Positions 10,701-25,796 of a DNA stretch of 60,000 bases are shown here, in pieces. The DNA is from Hydractinia symbiolongicarpus (taxonomy: Eukaryota; Cnidaria; Hydrozoa; Anthoathecata; Hydractiniidae). The notes under the pieces were generated by a model. It was not told where the DNA came from and made no database searches. It was given only the letters and a program-made list of their open reading frames with translations. Numbering within the stretch: position 1 is the first letter of the stretch; each line of letters starts with the position of its first letter. The stretch spans positions 8,603,001-8,663,000 of the forward strand of contig NC_079888.1 in the NCBI RefSeq assembly GCF_029227915.1, given 5' to 3'. Both the position numbers and the translations under genes were made by a program.

Positions 10701-13700
10701 TAAGTTTCAGCTAATCAAATAACCGTAATTCCTTATCGATGAGTACTTATCTCTCCCGTTGTGGACACAAAAAATGGTCTACGAGGCAACAAACCGTTGT
10801 GTATTATCTTGTATTTATCGTAGAAATCTATTTAATGTAATCTAAAGTTAATTTTCTTTTTTTCTCATATATCTCCGAAATTGCATCAGTACGAACAATG
10901 CCTTCTTTCATTCGTTCTTATCCGTTTTTCATGAGGTTTAAGAAACACTGGGCAGTCTGTAAAACAAATGCATCGCCTAGCAACCATACCATATTTTAAT
11001 AATCCAATATTAGAAAGGAATCTGAATGCAACTAACTAATCTTGTGATTCAATGAGGTGATATATACCAAAATTAAGTGGATTATTTACATTGCGTAACA
11101 TAAGATCGTGAAGGGAGAGGGGTAAAAAAGGGGGGAGGGTGCTGTAAGAAAATAGAACAGGGACATGAAACGGTATAAAATTCATTACTGAAACAGCGAT
11201 TGATTGATTAACTATGAAATTGCCTTAAAAGTAATTTAAAAAAAAAAATTTAAAGTCTTAATAAACGGAAACATAAATGGTGCAAAATGTTTACGATTTA
11301 GACCTAACCCTTTTATCATTTTCAGAATGATTTGCGATCTATGAACCGTGACAATGGTTCAACTAATTTTATCTTCCGTGAAAAAAATTGATCTTTGATT
11401 TTTGTGATCGTTCAAAAACTCAACTCGAAATGAATTATTCATAAATGGTGTGGAGCAAGCTAGGAAGGAAAAGCCTTTTTATCCACTTGGACCAACACTA
11501 CAGGAAAAGAAGAAATATAAGTTAATAATTATAGTCAGCATTGTAATATAAATAATAAGAAAGTGAAGAAATTGACAACAGGGTGAGAACCGAAACAACC
11601 CCCAGCAATGGCGTTCAAAGGTATCCTAATTTCTTTTGATGAAATATTCAGTATTTGACTATTTTTTAATATAAATATATATACTTTCTTCTATTTCTTT
11701 TTGTATTTCATTTTTATATTGATGACTGAAAACAACTTGTTCTGCAGTTTTCGAGAGATATTTATTGCTTGCTAAAAAACAGTCTAAAAAATTACCCTTT
11801 CTTTTTTCTCAATCAAAACATGACCTAGATGGTTCAGATAAAATAACGACAACGTCAACAGGAATATGAACACCAAAAAAATAAGCAAGAAAGGCTACAC
11901 GCTTTTTTAAAATAGCATTCTCTACAAAGATATTCCAGATGAAATTAGACAAAAAGTTAACATCGTATCGTATCGTAATATCGTAAAAATATGGTCAGCT
12001 TGAATTTGATTCTTTGTTAGCTCATACAAACTTGTATCATATCGTTGATGAAAAATGTCCTTTCTCAGGTTTCATTTTGAAATATTTTTGCCCCACAAAA
12101 TCTGTCTGTTAGTGTTTAAACAACATTTTCAGATCCTTCAATTTTAACTGTGCTGCGAATATGCAAAGATTTTTAGCCAGAAGTTAAGAATATTCATGTT
12201 GAAACAAAAAAACACTATTCTTTTAAAAAAGGCGTCTACTTCTTTTAAACCAATCATTTAAATCAAATAAAGACGAAGGAGAATGGTAGCTAGTTTTTTC
12301 CTCTATTTCACACCTCGCAGAACTTCCTTGTTGCATAACAGTTTATTGTGGTATTAAATACAGTTGTTAAGTTGCTAGAAAAAAATAAACAAATGAAAAA
12401 AAGAAATGCATGTGTCATAGGCGCTAATTTTTCGGAACAATACGAAGTGCTAGGGTTAGATACAGCATCTTGTTTGCTACCGTCTATATTTTAGCTAGCT
12501 TGAATCCAGTACCGTAGATAAAGCCTTTTTTTAAGAGTGGCATTTAAAAATATTGAAACGCGATCTCAAGAAGGAAGTTAGATTTTTGTTCGAGCTCAAA
12601 AATGATGAAGGAAAAACGTATGCAAGAAAAGGATGTTAGGTAAAAGTTTACTGAGTTTCTTCGCACATCCTCGACGGGATTTCACCTCCTAAATCCTAAA
12701 ACTACGAAACCAATTTATAGACTTTTATCATTGCAAAAAGTCTGTCAATTCTTTGAAAACATGATATGATAACTCAAAGTTATTCAACAGGATGGTGATT
12801 GCGTTTGTCTGAAAAAGATTTTTAGATCTATATTACTTTTTCACCTATACACCTAACTGCATTTACCTTGAACTGTAACCGAATAATTATATGTTAAGAA
12901 AACAAAGGCGTATCCTTTATGTCCACTCCTTCTCGTTCCTTCTTTCTTCCTTCGTTTTGTAGCTAAGGCGTAGGAAATCCTGAAAAACCGTTTATTATAC
13001 CATCTACTTAGAGACTAACAAACATACGGAAAAACAACGTGATTTTCGTCATGCAAAGCATGTTGACGTGAACTTCTCCATGTCGTTTATTTTAAAAACC
13101 AGTTAATACGATTAGATGCCATGGGGTCAACCTATCCCATATAAGGGAAAACATTACCGGTGTATCATCTAGCTATGTTAATGCCACGTACGTCTTTTAA
13201 ATACTATGTGGCTATGCTGTATAAATAATAGAGAAAAAAAAATCCTCATAATACTTACGAAGATCTGATAACCACCACAATAACAGATTTTGCGAGATTA
13301 CAAAAAATTGAGAGAATGAACCTACTCGTTTCAGTGTAAACCACTAAAAAAAAACACTTTTAAAAAAGCTACAATGGTAATTCAATCGAAAAAAAGGTCA
13401 ATTTGAAAGGCCACACACTTTCGCACAGATCTCAAATATCGGCAACCAGGTTCTATGTTTACACATCTATCACCATGCGATGATTACTATATCGCGTTTG
13501 TTTTGTTTTGCAGTTACCATAGATACGTAGTAAACTGCCTGCTAACATTTGGCATTTGCAGATTGACCTCGTTGTTAATTTTATTTATGGCTTAATTGCA
13601 CATTTTTTCTTAGCAACCTTGACGGCAATAATCTTTTAACGACTTTACTGAGTGATGAAATAACCATATTTTGAAACTGTCTTACTAAAATATCGAATGC

Positions 13701-15094
13701 AGATGACATTAGTTTTTAAATTTTAACCTTTCCATTGCCTTGTTAGTGCTGAAATAATACAATATAATGTCAAATTGGTTTTCATTTATTGTTAGAAAGA
13801 ATTTTTGTCTGAAAAATGACATGTTTTTGTATTACTTTCTGTTACGTGATTTCAAATATTTTGTCACGAAGGAATGCGAGTAAAGACCTTCAACGTTTTT
13901 ATCGATACCAAAACAGTAATGTGAAAATGCATTGATCTATTGCATGTGCTTCCAGGTTGAATGACAGATATGAAAGGAAAAATTAATATTTACGAGTTTT
14001 TAATTCTAAATTAAGACCAATTCAAAATCCCCGGGTGTGGTTTTTAAATTGCTTTGGCCATAGCAATTTATAATTATCTATCGTTTGTCAGAAATTGATT
14101 TTGATAGCACTTAGCGATGCAAAAAAAAAGATATTTAATCGTATGAAACCATGGAAACAAGAAAAACAATATAATTTAGTCATTCAAGTATGCCACACAT
14201 ACTTGTCTCCTAATTTAATGACACGTTTCCATGGTGATGGAATAAAGCATTAGCTTTTTGTGTTATTTAATTAATGCTATTGTCAAAAAAACGTGTAATT
14301 AAAATTCTATAATCAATATTATTTTCGGAAAGTGGCATTCGGTGGCAGTAGACATGTTGGAAGAAGCCCTGATAATGTGGACAGGTAGGCAGGTAGGTAG
14401 GTGGATAGATCAATTTAAAAATTTATGTCTTAATCAGGCTCTAATCGTAACAATGAAATTAGGTGTGCCTTGCACCTACTATTTTGCAGTGACATTGTTA
14501 GAGCTAATTTTAAGTGAAATGTGTAAGATTTCTTAACCAGGGAAAGTAACTATTGGGTGTAATTCATTTTTATATGATAATAACTAAATAAATATCTTTA
14601 CGAGTTGAATTTAGTTGCATCATATTCGAGTTATATTCACTGTCGCTCACCACAATAAAGATATTTTTTAACCATGAGATTTAGCTCAGCTTTTAGCTTT
14701 TTATAAGTCAACATTTTGCATTAGTATTTAATTTTGGACAGTTTTATTAGTAGCTGTACATTTTTGAATTGAGTTATAAGAACCAATAGAATTATTGTAA
14801 AAATAAATTTAGCTTTTGATTAGCAATAAGTACGTAAATATTTTGTGGAGCCGAACAAGGTTAATCTGCTTATAAGCTGCTACAACTATTTTTATTTTCT
14901 CCATTGGAAGTCTAAATATTTAAAAACAGTAAAATTAATTCTTTTTTTCCACCATCCTGAGTTTTTATTTTTATTTCCAACATTTATATTTTGTTTTTGA
15001 ATGTTATTTTTCCTGTTATACATCACTCTAGGTACTCATATCACTTATATCTTTTTGTTATTGTTTCGTTCCTCTGTTTATCTCTCATTGCTGT

Positions 15095-15262
15095 TGTCAT
15101 TGACACCCTCGTCGTCGGTAATTTTGCCGCCGTCGTTCTTGTCGTTGTTCTTGACGTCATTCATGTCGTCATTCTGGTCGTCATTGTTTTTGTCGTCGTC
15201 ATTGTCGTCGTCGTAGTAGTAATCGTCTTCACCATTGTTGTCGTCCTTGTTATCGTCACGTC
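15095..15262. repeat. GTC/GTT-rich simple-sequence tract
   Basis: The tract is dominated by gtc and gtt triplets (gtcgtcgtcattgtcgtcgt and similar). It produces overlapping long open frames of Val or Ser that I treat as artefacts. Confidence 0.7.
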
Positions 15263-16312
15263 GAGTTCTGTCTCAATGTTGTTGTTTGCTACTGCACAGC
15301 TCTGTTTTTTGTTTAATTTTCAGTCGACTTTGCTTAGGTTCAATTAAGTTTTGAAGTGTTATTTTTAAAAGTGAAAAAAAAATGTTACAATGTCAAACTA
15401 CTTAAGAGCAATGTTATCATAGTAAAATTCAACTGAGATATTATTTCTTCCAATAGCTTTAAAAAAACAAATACTAGTAACTCGAACTTTTTAGAAATGT
15501 ACATCATGTCAACAAACATACAAACATAGCCTGACCAACAGGTTACTTATGTAGACCTTGGGTGGAACATTTTTATCCTTAGTGGTTTATTTTTTCCTGT
15601 CTTCATTACCACGCAAAATGAAACAGTATCTGCAATTTTTCCTACATAGAGGAGTAAGGTGACTTTTAAAAAGGCGTTAGGAAGGATAATTGATTTCCCT
15701 TTTTTTATTTGTTTTTGAGTTTTTATTTTGACAATAAAAAATTCTGGTCTACAGTTGGACTTTATTTTTTGTAAGGTGACGGGGAATTAATGTTAGTGTT
15801 TCATGGTTCAATTTGTGTGAAACTTTTTAGTAAGTGAAAATTTTTGCTTTTGTTTGAAATATTCTCACACATACACGTTCTTGGCTGTTAAATGAGCATA
15901 GAGTTAATTGGACTCCCTGTGGCACCTAGGAGGATGGCAGAGGGTGTCCATCGCGACAATGTAAGTCTTTCTCAATGAGGAACACTGAACTCAGACCTGC
16001 ATTTTATAGATGCTTCAAATGAATTTAATACTTTGTTTATCTTCGTAAATAAATAAATTTGGGGTTTGAGTGAGTGCAAGGGGGCTATAAAAAAAATCAA
16101 AAAAATACGGCGTGATGCGGTGACTTTAGCTTTAAAAGTTTCTTAATTTTGATCACGATTTTTGGTTCCAGAAGTTTCTTGTTTCTTAACTGATTTCAGG
16201 TTTGGTGAAAAAGGTTAAGTGTTTTTTTGTCTGATTAGAAATGTCTTTTAAGTTGTAAATAAAAACAGCATCAGAAGGATAATGAATTTGCTATTCTAGA
16301 AATTATTACAAA

Positions 16313-16410
16313 CTAGTCCTATGCCTGTGAAAAACTTCACGGAAATTCACCCGTCAATACGTGCAGCTACCATCTTGGATCACAGACAGACAGACAGCTA
16401 CCATTATAGA
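16313..16410 (-). mobile_element. Helitron-like element, 98 bp
   Basis: On the minus strand it begins TCTATAATGGTAGCTGTCTG, contains the tctgtctgtctg motif and ends with an imperfect hairpin (ccgtgaagtttttcacagg) followed by CTAG. It sits between A and T, as expected for Helitron insertion. It is non-coding. Confidence 0.6.
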
Positions 16411-19400
16411 TTGTCAATCAAAAATAAGGAAACATGTTTTTCATATTTTTTTTTCTCCGTAAAGTTTCTTACAACAAAATTTTAAAAATTTTATTTATTT
16501 ATTTTTGTATTATTTTATTTTTTCGCTCCTGAAGTTATTTTTAAATTTTTATAGATAGCCTGGTATTAAGTTTCTTATTAAGCATTTGGTTAAAAAGAAA
16601 AGTTCAACCCTGTGATGGTCTTTACTAGAAATAGAATAGAAAATCCTAAAATAAGAAATTTTGATTTTTAAAAAACTTATCTTAAGTTCATAACGTTTTT
16701 AAAACCTTGCCTTCTGAAAAATAAAAAATAAGAACAATGATGAAGTTGAAATTTTGCTGATATTTTCTTGTAGAGAAATTCATACCTTGAGGCGAAAATT
16801 TTTCGGAATAAATTGATACATTTTTGCGAAACTGCATCGCAAATATTTGTAATAATGTTTGTAAAGTAAACAAAAAATTCTCAAAATAAGAAAAAAATCA
16901 CTCTGAAAATGTGAAAAATAACAAACAAACTTTTCATGGTTTTTACACTTTTTATGTTTTATATAGAACCATATACCCAAGGACAAGGCCAAATCATTAA
17001 TTTCAATACAAAAAAGTTTCTTAGCAAGTTTCTTAATTTTGACAGGGCCTATAAGAGGGATATTGAATTAACTACACGATTTTGACACAACAAAAAAACT
17101 TTTATCAACACATATACAGAAAGGGTTAAAAAAAGAAGTTGTTTTCGCATTTTATTTACCATCTAAAATAATGTCTAGGGATTTGTCGGAATAACATATT
17201 TGGTATTTATTCAGATCCTTGTTATACTAGGAGATAATACCTAAATAAGGCCCGTGGCAACTGGGGGTTAGGGGGACAGGGCTTCCCTCCCTCCCTAGTA
17301 ATTTTGCCAATTTTTTTATCCGCAATAATTATCACAATTAACAACGAGATTTTATAATACTTAATTTTCTAAACTCTTAAAGACTCTGAAACTACGAAAC
17401 TACCTCTTTCTCCTCTCCTCTCCTCGAAAGGGTTTTGCTTTTTACGGGCTATTAATGCCATTCGAAAGCTCCTAATTGATGGGAGGCACTTACTTTTTAC
17501 TTACAATAATTTTACATTTTTTCAACTAGTAAAAGTTTCTTAATTTTCAGGAAGCCGACTATTCAGTTTCCTATAAAGTGGTTTCTTATATAAAAAGTGG
17601 AAATAAAAAAGTGTATTCGGACCGTTGGGACCTTCTAGAAGCTACGAGTTTTGGTGAGAGCATTGGTCTATTGTTTTTTATCCAACGTATTGGGTACTTA
17701 ATAACTTTCTTTTTGGAATCATGTTGAAATAGATCAAATCTTGCTAATTACAAATTCCAGGTAGGCACGACAGGTTGTTTTAACCGAAAGAGAGAAAGAG
17801 AAAAATAGCTGTTAGTTGTGGTAAAGATTAAACAAAAAAATGTATTGAAATGGCGATTGGAAAGCAAGGAAAACTTTCAAGTGAGAATTTCTTTTTCTTT
17901 CTAATTCATTCCCGTTTCTTTCTTGGAAGCAAGAGTTCGGCATAATTTTTTGTTTCTAATTCTTAAAGTTATACCGTATCACGTCGTATTTATTTAGAAT
18001 TTCTTTTAAAGCATGGTTTTTATATACTCTGAAGGCAAGAAATATAAAATAGAATATCTGATGTTCCTAACAACTCTGTTAGCAAACAATAATATATTTT
18101 ACCAATTTTTAATTCTCATTTTATTGGTATAGAATGAAGGTAAAATTTGATAAGGAGAGAAATCTCTTTTTAGTACTGCTAAAATGCATTCCAGGTGAGA
18201 AACCAGGTATAAATTTTTTCCAATGCTTCGTGTTCTTGAGTTCCTTTACTTACAATTTAATTTTTTAAAACGCTGGTATGAAAAAATTCAAGTTAAACAA
18301 GCTCAAAGATGAAGGTATTAATCATATATATATATTTTTTAAATTCTTTTTTGAAATCGATCTTTTTACTTTAGGTCAGAGAATGTTCTATTGTTACGGT
18401 ATCTCTCTAAGACCACCCATTGATAAAGATTTAAGGTTTTGAGGGGTTTTTACGTTGTAGATACTCTCCTTCTCTTCGTTTTGATAATTAAAGGAAATAT
18501 AATACCAGAAACATAAAAAGCAAAGTGTTAAATTGTTAAAATCACTGCGTTGGAGAACTAAGCAAATGTTTTCTTTTCAGTTTTTGTTTTCATATTTCTA
18601 TAAATTAAAACATAATTTTGAAAGACGACCCATGCATAAGAAAAATCGTAAGATCCAGACCTCTTTTGACCCAGCTAGTGCTAAAAAATTGATTTTTTTT
18701 TTAAAAAAAAAATTAAATATGCTAGTATTAAGTTGAATAGACAGTAAACAAACCACTAGACTAGCGTCCAGGCTCCTGACCTGAATGGAAAGTAGAATTA
18801 AAAAAATATTATTTTTTCATCTTATTTTATATTTCATTATAATTGTATTAAAGTTTTTATACTGCCAGCTTTAGTTTATTTTTCACAAAACTTTATATTT
18901 TTAACAAGAAAAATTGTAGTTTTTTAAAGTTACAACTTTATACGCAATCTGATTTTTAAAAAGCAACAAACTAAAATAGATTTCCATGCTGAAATATCTA
19001 ACTTGCATTTGCTGTCTGGTTTTGCGTTGCTTCATGGTAGGTTTTCATTTTTTCATTTTTTTTTTCATTCTATATAATAAAATTAAAAGAATTTAACACT
19101 TAAAAAGCCTGTATTTGAGATTCATTACATGTTTGGAAATCTACTCTGATTTTTTTCTTCCACTATGAGTTAGTTTTTAAATGTTCATTATTTTAAACAA
19201 AGAAATTTTTTGTTAATTGGAAGAATTACTTTTTTGGAAATGTTTTTTTTATAAAAACTATGTTCATAAATTTAATGGTTTGGAGAGGTTTTTTTCTCTC
19301 AGTGTTGGACAGGGTAAGATTTTTAAACTTTTCGTCTTATATTTATAAAAACGAGTTTTACTGAACACCACGAGTCGAAATACTGAAATTTTGATTTTTT

Positions 19401-22400
19401 GAGAACGTAGTGTACATAGTGCCAAAAACTTCACTACTACATCCAGTTCTAAGATGCTCTTATAGACTTAAAAAAAATTAGCGCCGAATTAACCTCGTGT
19501 AGAATATATTTCGCGTTTTTTTTTTGTTTGCAAGTGAAAAGGAAAAATAGAGATCTTCGTAGAAAAGCAAAACTAATGATCATACATATGCTATTAAGGT
19601 TAAAGTTTTTTCGTGAAAGTTTACTTTATTAAATCATAAATGTTTTTGATTTTCCAAACGTACAAATTTAAGCCACGTGTAGCTATAGTAAGCTAGCATG
19701 GTTCTGCACTCTAACACAAAAAATTAAAAATCTTTTTTCGTTTTTAAGATATTCAGTTTGAAAGTTTTCCATCTGACCTTATGACACTATTTTTGACGAT
19801 TAAATTAAGTTGGTCAGCATAAATCTATTTTTAAATTAAAAGCAAGTTGAACTAATTCTCCTGATAATATCTTGACATAAATGAAGTTTGGAAGTTTAAT
19901 AATATTTAACTAGTGGTAGAAATACGTAACAACAGCATTTTTACAGAGCCATTTAAAAAATTTCAAATGACTTGATTAGGCAAAATGTTAATTCTGCGTA
20001 ACATATAATAAAATCTCGTTTTATGTTAAGATACCTCGTAGAAAAACGTCTGATAAGAAATATGTTATATTCTAATTAACTTTCGTATATTTGAACTATT
20101 TTTATTGTATCGACCCATTTAAAACAGTAGGCATAATTTTAGGTTCTTTGTCAGCTGTCTTCATGTGACCCATCACTGTCATTCCTTCTCATTACCCGTC
20201 GTCACCTGTCTCTCCACCTTCCTTTGTGAACCAACAATGTTACCTGCGCTTCAAAGCATAAACTGGCTCTTTTTAGGAGGCCACTGATAAAGTTTTGTTT
20301 GAAACAAATTTACAGCGAGTTTTTTTGTTGTGTGAATAAGCGAGCAAGCCCTTTTGTGGTTAAGAAAGACAGAAGAAGCATTGTTGTTTCTATTACAGTA
20401 ACTGTAGACGATTCCAAAAAATGAGTTTGTTTATTGTAAAAATAAGAAGTACAAGTTTAAATTCGCAGCAACCAAGCACCAACTGAAGCTTTGATTATTT
20501 TTTATACTCCAACATGTTTTGGCATCTTCCAGGAAGAAGAAAAAAATCAATAAAATTTAAACTTATCTGCTAAGAATGTCTATTTTGTTGGTAATTTTTA
20601 TGTCAGAATTTAAAAAATAATAAATTTGTCTTATAATAATATAAAATATAGAAATATGGAAAAGTTCATGTCTTTGTCCCTCCCCCCTTCTTATTGTCAA
20701 TAAAATTACTGATTTGGAAATAGTGAAAAAAAAACGATAAAAAAACGCTTTAAACAACAATAAATGTTTTTTTGGGGGGTCACAAATTAGATAGAAACTA
20801 AACCATAAACGAAAAAACAAAATGTCCAGGAAGTCGTCAGCATGAGTCAGCATATTTAATTATAATACCAAAGCGTTTCCATTACAACGTTGGATATGAT
20901 GTTACCATGTCTATTTTCAACGAAATGTTTTTTATCTCACAACACGAGGAGTACAGTTATCACAAACAAACAGCAGTTAAATAAATGTCCTAAAATTTCT
21001 CCAAGACATAAACAATCGAGTTACTTGAGTCTGAAATTAAAGAAAAGTCAGAAAGAAGCTGAAAGGCAAATAGACTAAGGTGAGAAAGGTAGGAAGACGT
21101 ATCAGATTAGTCCAAATGGATAACAGCAACAACAACAACAACATCAACAACGTCATCCAACACTAAATCAAAGAACCTATACCTTCTTACCTATGAAAAA
21201 TCTTGACAAGCTGTTCACAAACCTTTTTAATTTTAAAAAAATCTTCATTTATTTTCATTATTTTTATCTTTGTTTTGCTAATTCGACTAATTATGCATGA
21301 CGTCATATATTTGATGATATAAATGGAGGTTGCATGTAATGGTTTATAAAGGCACGTGGTGAAATATGTTTTTAGCCATTTAGTTTGATGTTTTGAACAT
21401 ATTTTTCATGAATATTAATTGTTTTATCCTGATTTTCATTTATGATGCCAGCAATTGTTTCCCAGCATCGAACTTCTAATGCCATAATTTCGCGCGAATA
21501 ACAACAAAAACTACCAAGACGACCTACATCTCGAAAACCAGTAAAGATTTTTTAAAACAATGAATAGATTCCAAGACAAGTTCTTTCATTTGTACCTGAC
21601 TTGTTCTGTAGGAGGTAAGTTTTAAAAACACGTATTACGTAGTGACATTAAGTTTCTGAAGAAGTAGTTTTAGACAATAACTTAAAACAGTAGTAAACAA
21701 AGAATAAGAAATGGCGGACTCCAATGTCAGCAGGTCAACTAGGTAGTGTTTATCTGTTTCATCTCTTTGTTCTTGTTCCGTATTTTTATTTTATTTATTT
21801 ACTTCTTTTATAATACAATACTTGATACCACATAGGAAGAACCTTTGTCGGACGAAATTTTAGAATATTTGTGTGGATTTCGTTCGACATAGATTTGTCT
21901 GATGAATTTCATCATTGATGAGTTAGAAGACTTTTATGATTTCCTTGCTTAAAAGAAAAATATAGCGAACTACGAATTTCTTACCAATTCAAGAGAGATT
22001 TTCTTCAGATTCTCCAACCATAATTCTCCGCTAAATCTTGGTTATTAATTTTTCATTTTCTTTTTAATTACTTTAATACGATAATTACGAAATAATTTTT
22101 CAGAATGATTTTTAAAAATCACATCTTTCTTCAAAATTCGAGGGAAATAAATAAAAAATAACATAAAATGCGTATTCTTTTTTTTGTTTTACAATACATT
22201 GAAATTATAGGGTTAAGTGATAAATTTTGTTAATCCTTGTTAGCGTCCTCGGGTCGCCAAGTGTTTTATTTTTGTAATTTGATGTTTGAAAATAATATGG
22301 CCACCTAAGAAGAAACACAAAAGAAGATAATTCACTAAAAAAGAAACTTTGACAATTTTCAGTATATTTATATACATGTTCTTCACTTGAAATATGAAAT

Positions 22401-25181
22401 AATGTGAATGATAAATCGCTGGTGTTGAGAAGAAAAGAAATACCTGGACAATTAACTTGAAATGGGACTGCAACGAAAGAGAAGTAACATGGTCGTAAAA
22501 GATACGCAATTTTTTGCACGCGAAGAAAGATTGCAGGTGTTAAATTTTTAAATTAAACCTCCTAGATCAAGTAGCAACACATTCTCAACAAAATTTTCTC
22601 CCATATTAACCACAATCGAAAACATTTTTGGATGAAGAGGACGAGACTAATACAGTCCTGATGGGAGTTCATTCAAGTAACAATTTTCACTATTATATAA
22701 CGTAGGAAGTTACTGATGTAAATACAATTCTAAAGATTGGGACATTTGTCTTTGTGGAAACTCATAGAACTTTAAAATCCGAATGCTTTGAGCCTGAATT
22801 AGAAAATTTTCGTTTTGGGTCCAAAAATTTTGCCTTTGTCTTGAAGTTACATCCCGCGAAAAAACGTGTTCATAAGAAAAATCTTTGAAAAATATCTAGG
22901 AATCATTTTTTTTTTTTGAAAAGTCTTCATCTCTCAAGATATAGGTCAATTTTAAGTATCAACTGGCTCTAAAACACCTCACTGCCGTTATCGAGCATAA
23001 TTTTAATCATCAGCTATCAATTTTTTTTTAAATATTTAAAACGCCGATCTGAATGGGCCAAAAAAAAATTTAACCCTATATATTTTGGCAAAACTGTTAA
23101 ATACAAAACGTTACTCACAACTCACGAATAATTATTGGAACTTCTAATTCAAAAATCTCTAGAACCAACCAAAGATTTTTGAAAAAAAATACAAATTATT
23201 AGACAACTTCCCAACCTTTTTTATATGAAATAACTTGTTTTTCGCGGCAGGTAAAATTTAAGTATAAACTGTTATTTTGCCGAAAGAATGAACAGGGAAA
23301 GCAATTTTTTAAAAAGTTGTAAATGCCATCGTTTCTGAAAACATTGCGTTCAGATTGAACATTACTTAAAGCACATTTTTGTATACAAGCAGCAGCATCT
23401 GTTTTCAAGAAATTACTTGTTATAATAATGAGGGTATAAGGAATGTCTCCTCACTCTTGTCTCCAAACTTTAACCAATCGAGTTTCTAACCTATTTTTGT
23501 TCATTGTTTTGAATTTGAGAGTTGATTATTGTTTTAATTTACGGTTTACACATTCTCTTAGCATTTTCTCAACAGTAAAAGTAGAAGTTTTGTAGTGAAG
23601 TTTATGTAAACAAATACAATGTTGACAGAAATGATATCTAGAAAGTAGATAGTGGTTTTTTATAGTAACTGATGTTATGATGGAGAAATACTGTTTAAAT
23701 TATCTGAATTTGATATCATCTTAATATGTTTTGCAACAGAAGGATGATTGATAAGCTAAACCAATCTGTTTAAAGCAATTTTGATAACAGAAACTAACTT
23801 ACAACTCAGAAATAATCTAAAATAAGATTGTTATAGTTTTCAATAAACTTTTAAAAAAATTGCATAAGTTTTGGTTAGAGATTTGGCTTGGGATTTATAA
23901 GCTTTATTGACTTGTGACCTTTCTTAACGAGGTCTTAACTCAGCTGACTTTTAGTGTGGGAATGTAAGTGTCTTAACAATGACTGTTTTTGTCAGTAGCT
24001 TCGATTTGTTTCTTCATTCAGAATTCAAAAACTTTCACAGAAACTAACAACGCCTAAAGGAGATAGCGCATAGCGGAAAATATGACATTTAACGAAACAG
24101 CTTAATTAATTTTAATTCGATTTTGCTTTGATGAAATTTTTCAAATGTATACTCTAAGAGGAATAAAGTAGGAACAGAAATGATGAAATGATAAAATACA
24201 GTCGCATTCTATATATTTGGTGGAAGTATGACGCATTTTTTTGTCTTCTCTCGATTTAATCGTTGCAACTATATTCTTTTTTATTCTCAGAACAGATTGG
24301 ATATCAAAGTTGCGTGTGACACACACACAAAAACTCGAGATTTTTGATTAAAAATACATATATATCTTAACTGCTTTCATAAAAATAGTTACCATCACAA
24401 CGAGAGGGTTCCTATAACAACACAGCAGCCTCTGTTTAATGCAGGACTTTCCACAAAGCCGTCAAACAACCATTGTCAGTTCTAGATGTTAATTTGTCTC
24501 TAAGATGTGGTGTTACTCGCTATCGCGTTGCCTTGGCGAACGCATTTTCTCTTTGAACTGCGATTAAAATAAAACCAAAAGTTATGTCCTTTTTTAATTT
24601 ATGAATACAAATCCCTTTTTTTAGAAAAAGCTTCCAGAATTAACTTTCATTTTTAAGCGCATATCTAATTATAGATCTATAATTAACAGTCATTTTAAAT
24701 TGCTTTTTACTGCATAGAAAGCCCTTTTATGCAGCGCTATAATAGTCACCCTGGTTGATGGTATTGATAAAGATCTCTTTATAACATCATCTATCTCCGT
24801 TGTATTCATAACGTCTGCTAAATATAGATATCAATGCTATATATTTGAGAGGTGTGTGAACACAACGATGGTACTCTCTCAACACACTTTCAATACACAC
24901 GTTTTAAGACCAGGTATTAAATTTTTTCATAGATATTTTTAATTTATTTACTATTTTTTTTAACTTATTGTAGTTGGTGAAGGATATTTAGCCTCCTTCG
25001 AGCGACGAGGCTGGAATTGTTTGCAATGGCGCGATTTAAGAAATGCTATCCGCATTAGTTTATAAGAATCAACGCTAAAAGAACATCGAGTGTCAGTACC
25101 AGTTAAAAACTCAAAAGCATGCTCAGCCCAATCAACAATCACAAGAATTTTAGATCAAGTTTTCTTACCCACGTTTTTCGT
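16411..25181. other. Gene-poor AT-rich region
   Basis: No conserved exon was recognised. The region holds scattered poly-A/T runs, a CAA-rich run near 21125-21150 and a palindromic CRE-like tgacgtca at 21298. A minus-strand frame at 24960-25142 is discussed separately as low confidence. Confidence 0.45.
24960..25142 (-). CDS. Unrecognised short frame beside minisatellite
   Basis: A 60-residue frame runs from MIVDWAEHAFEFLTGTDTR to SKEAKYPSPTTIS. Composition is balanced and the frame stays open upstream of the Met for several codons. It ends about 40 bp from the 14-bp minisatellite. It might be an exon or transposon relic, but I recognise no domain and see no clear splice sites. Confidence 0.2.
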   Translation of the reverse strand: MIVDWAEHAFEFLTGTDTRCSFSVDSYKLMRIAFLKSRHCKQFQPRRSKEAKYPSPTTIS

Positions 25182-25405
25182 GGTAAGGGACTCGTGGCAA
25201 GCTACTCGTTGTAAGGGACTTATGGTAAGGGACTCGTGGCAAGCGACTCGTTGTAAGGGACTCGTGGTAAAGGGCTCGTGGTAAAGGACTCGTTGTAAGG
25301 GGCTCGTTGTAAGGGGCTCGCTGTAAGGGACTCGTTGTAAGGGACTCGTTTTAGGGGACTTGTGGTAAGAGATTTGTTGTAAGGGACTCATTGTAAAGGA
25401 CTTAC
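25182..25405. repeat. 14-bp minisatellite, 16 units
   Basis: Sixteen consecutive 14-bp units of the form tgtaagggactcgt, with substitutions but no length change, fill 224 bp. Because 14 is not a multiple of 3, the open frames through it rotate and are not evidence of coding. Confidence 0.9.
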
Positions 25406-25563
25406 CACCAGTTCTAAAACGTATTTTTAGCGTTCTTGTTTTTTTTTTTACACTTTTAAATCTAAATCAGCGTCCAATAACCTTGACATTTTCAAGTTGA
25501 AGAAGGATGCAAAAATTATTTTTATGAACATTCACTCCCATGGAAACAATTCTCAGCAGGTTA

Positions 25564-25766
<203 letters not shown>

Positions 25767-25796
25767 ACTCAATCGATCAGTATGGTACAGGTATAA

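Larger units (their letters stand above)
4412..16312. other. Long gene-poor AT-rich region
   Basis: I found no conserved protein, RNA gene or splice-consistent exon series over about 12 kb. The open frames here are mostly Phe/Leu/Ile/Lys-rich products of AT-rich sequence. The recognisable items are a Helitron-like 3' end at 5744, a balanced-composition frame at 7460-7735, an 18-bp direct repeat near 9048-9085, and a GTC/GTT-rich tract at 15095-15262. Confidence 0.5.

Noticed and set aside
14991-15347. 118-residue Val-rich frame resembling a membrane protein
   Set aside because: It reads a GTC/GTT simple-sequence tract; a Ser/Leu-rich frame is open over the same bases.
25155-25391. Minus-strand Ser/Pro/Leu/Gln/Arg repeat protein
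   Set aside because: It is a 14-bp minisatellite read through; the period is not a multiple of three and no start or splice context supports it.
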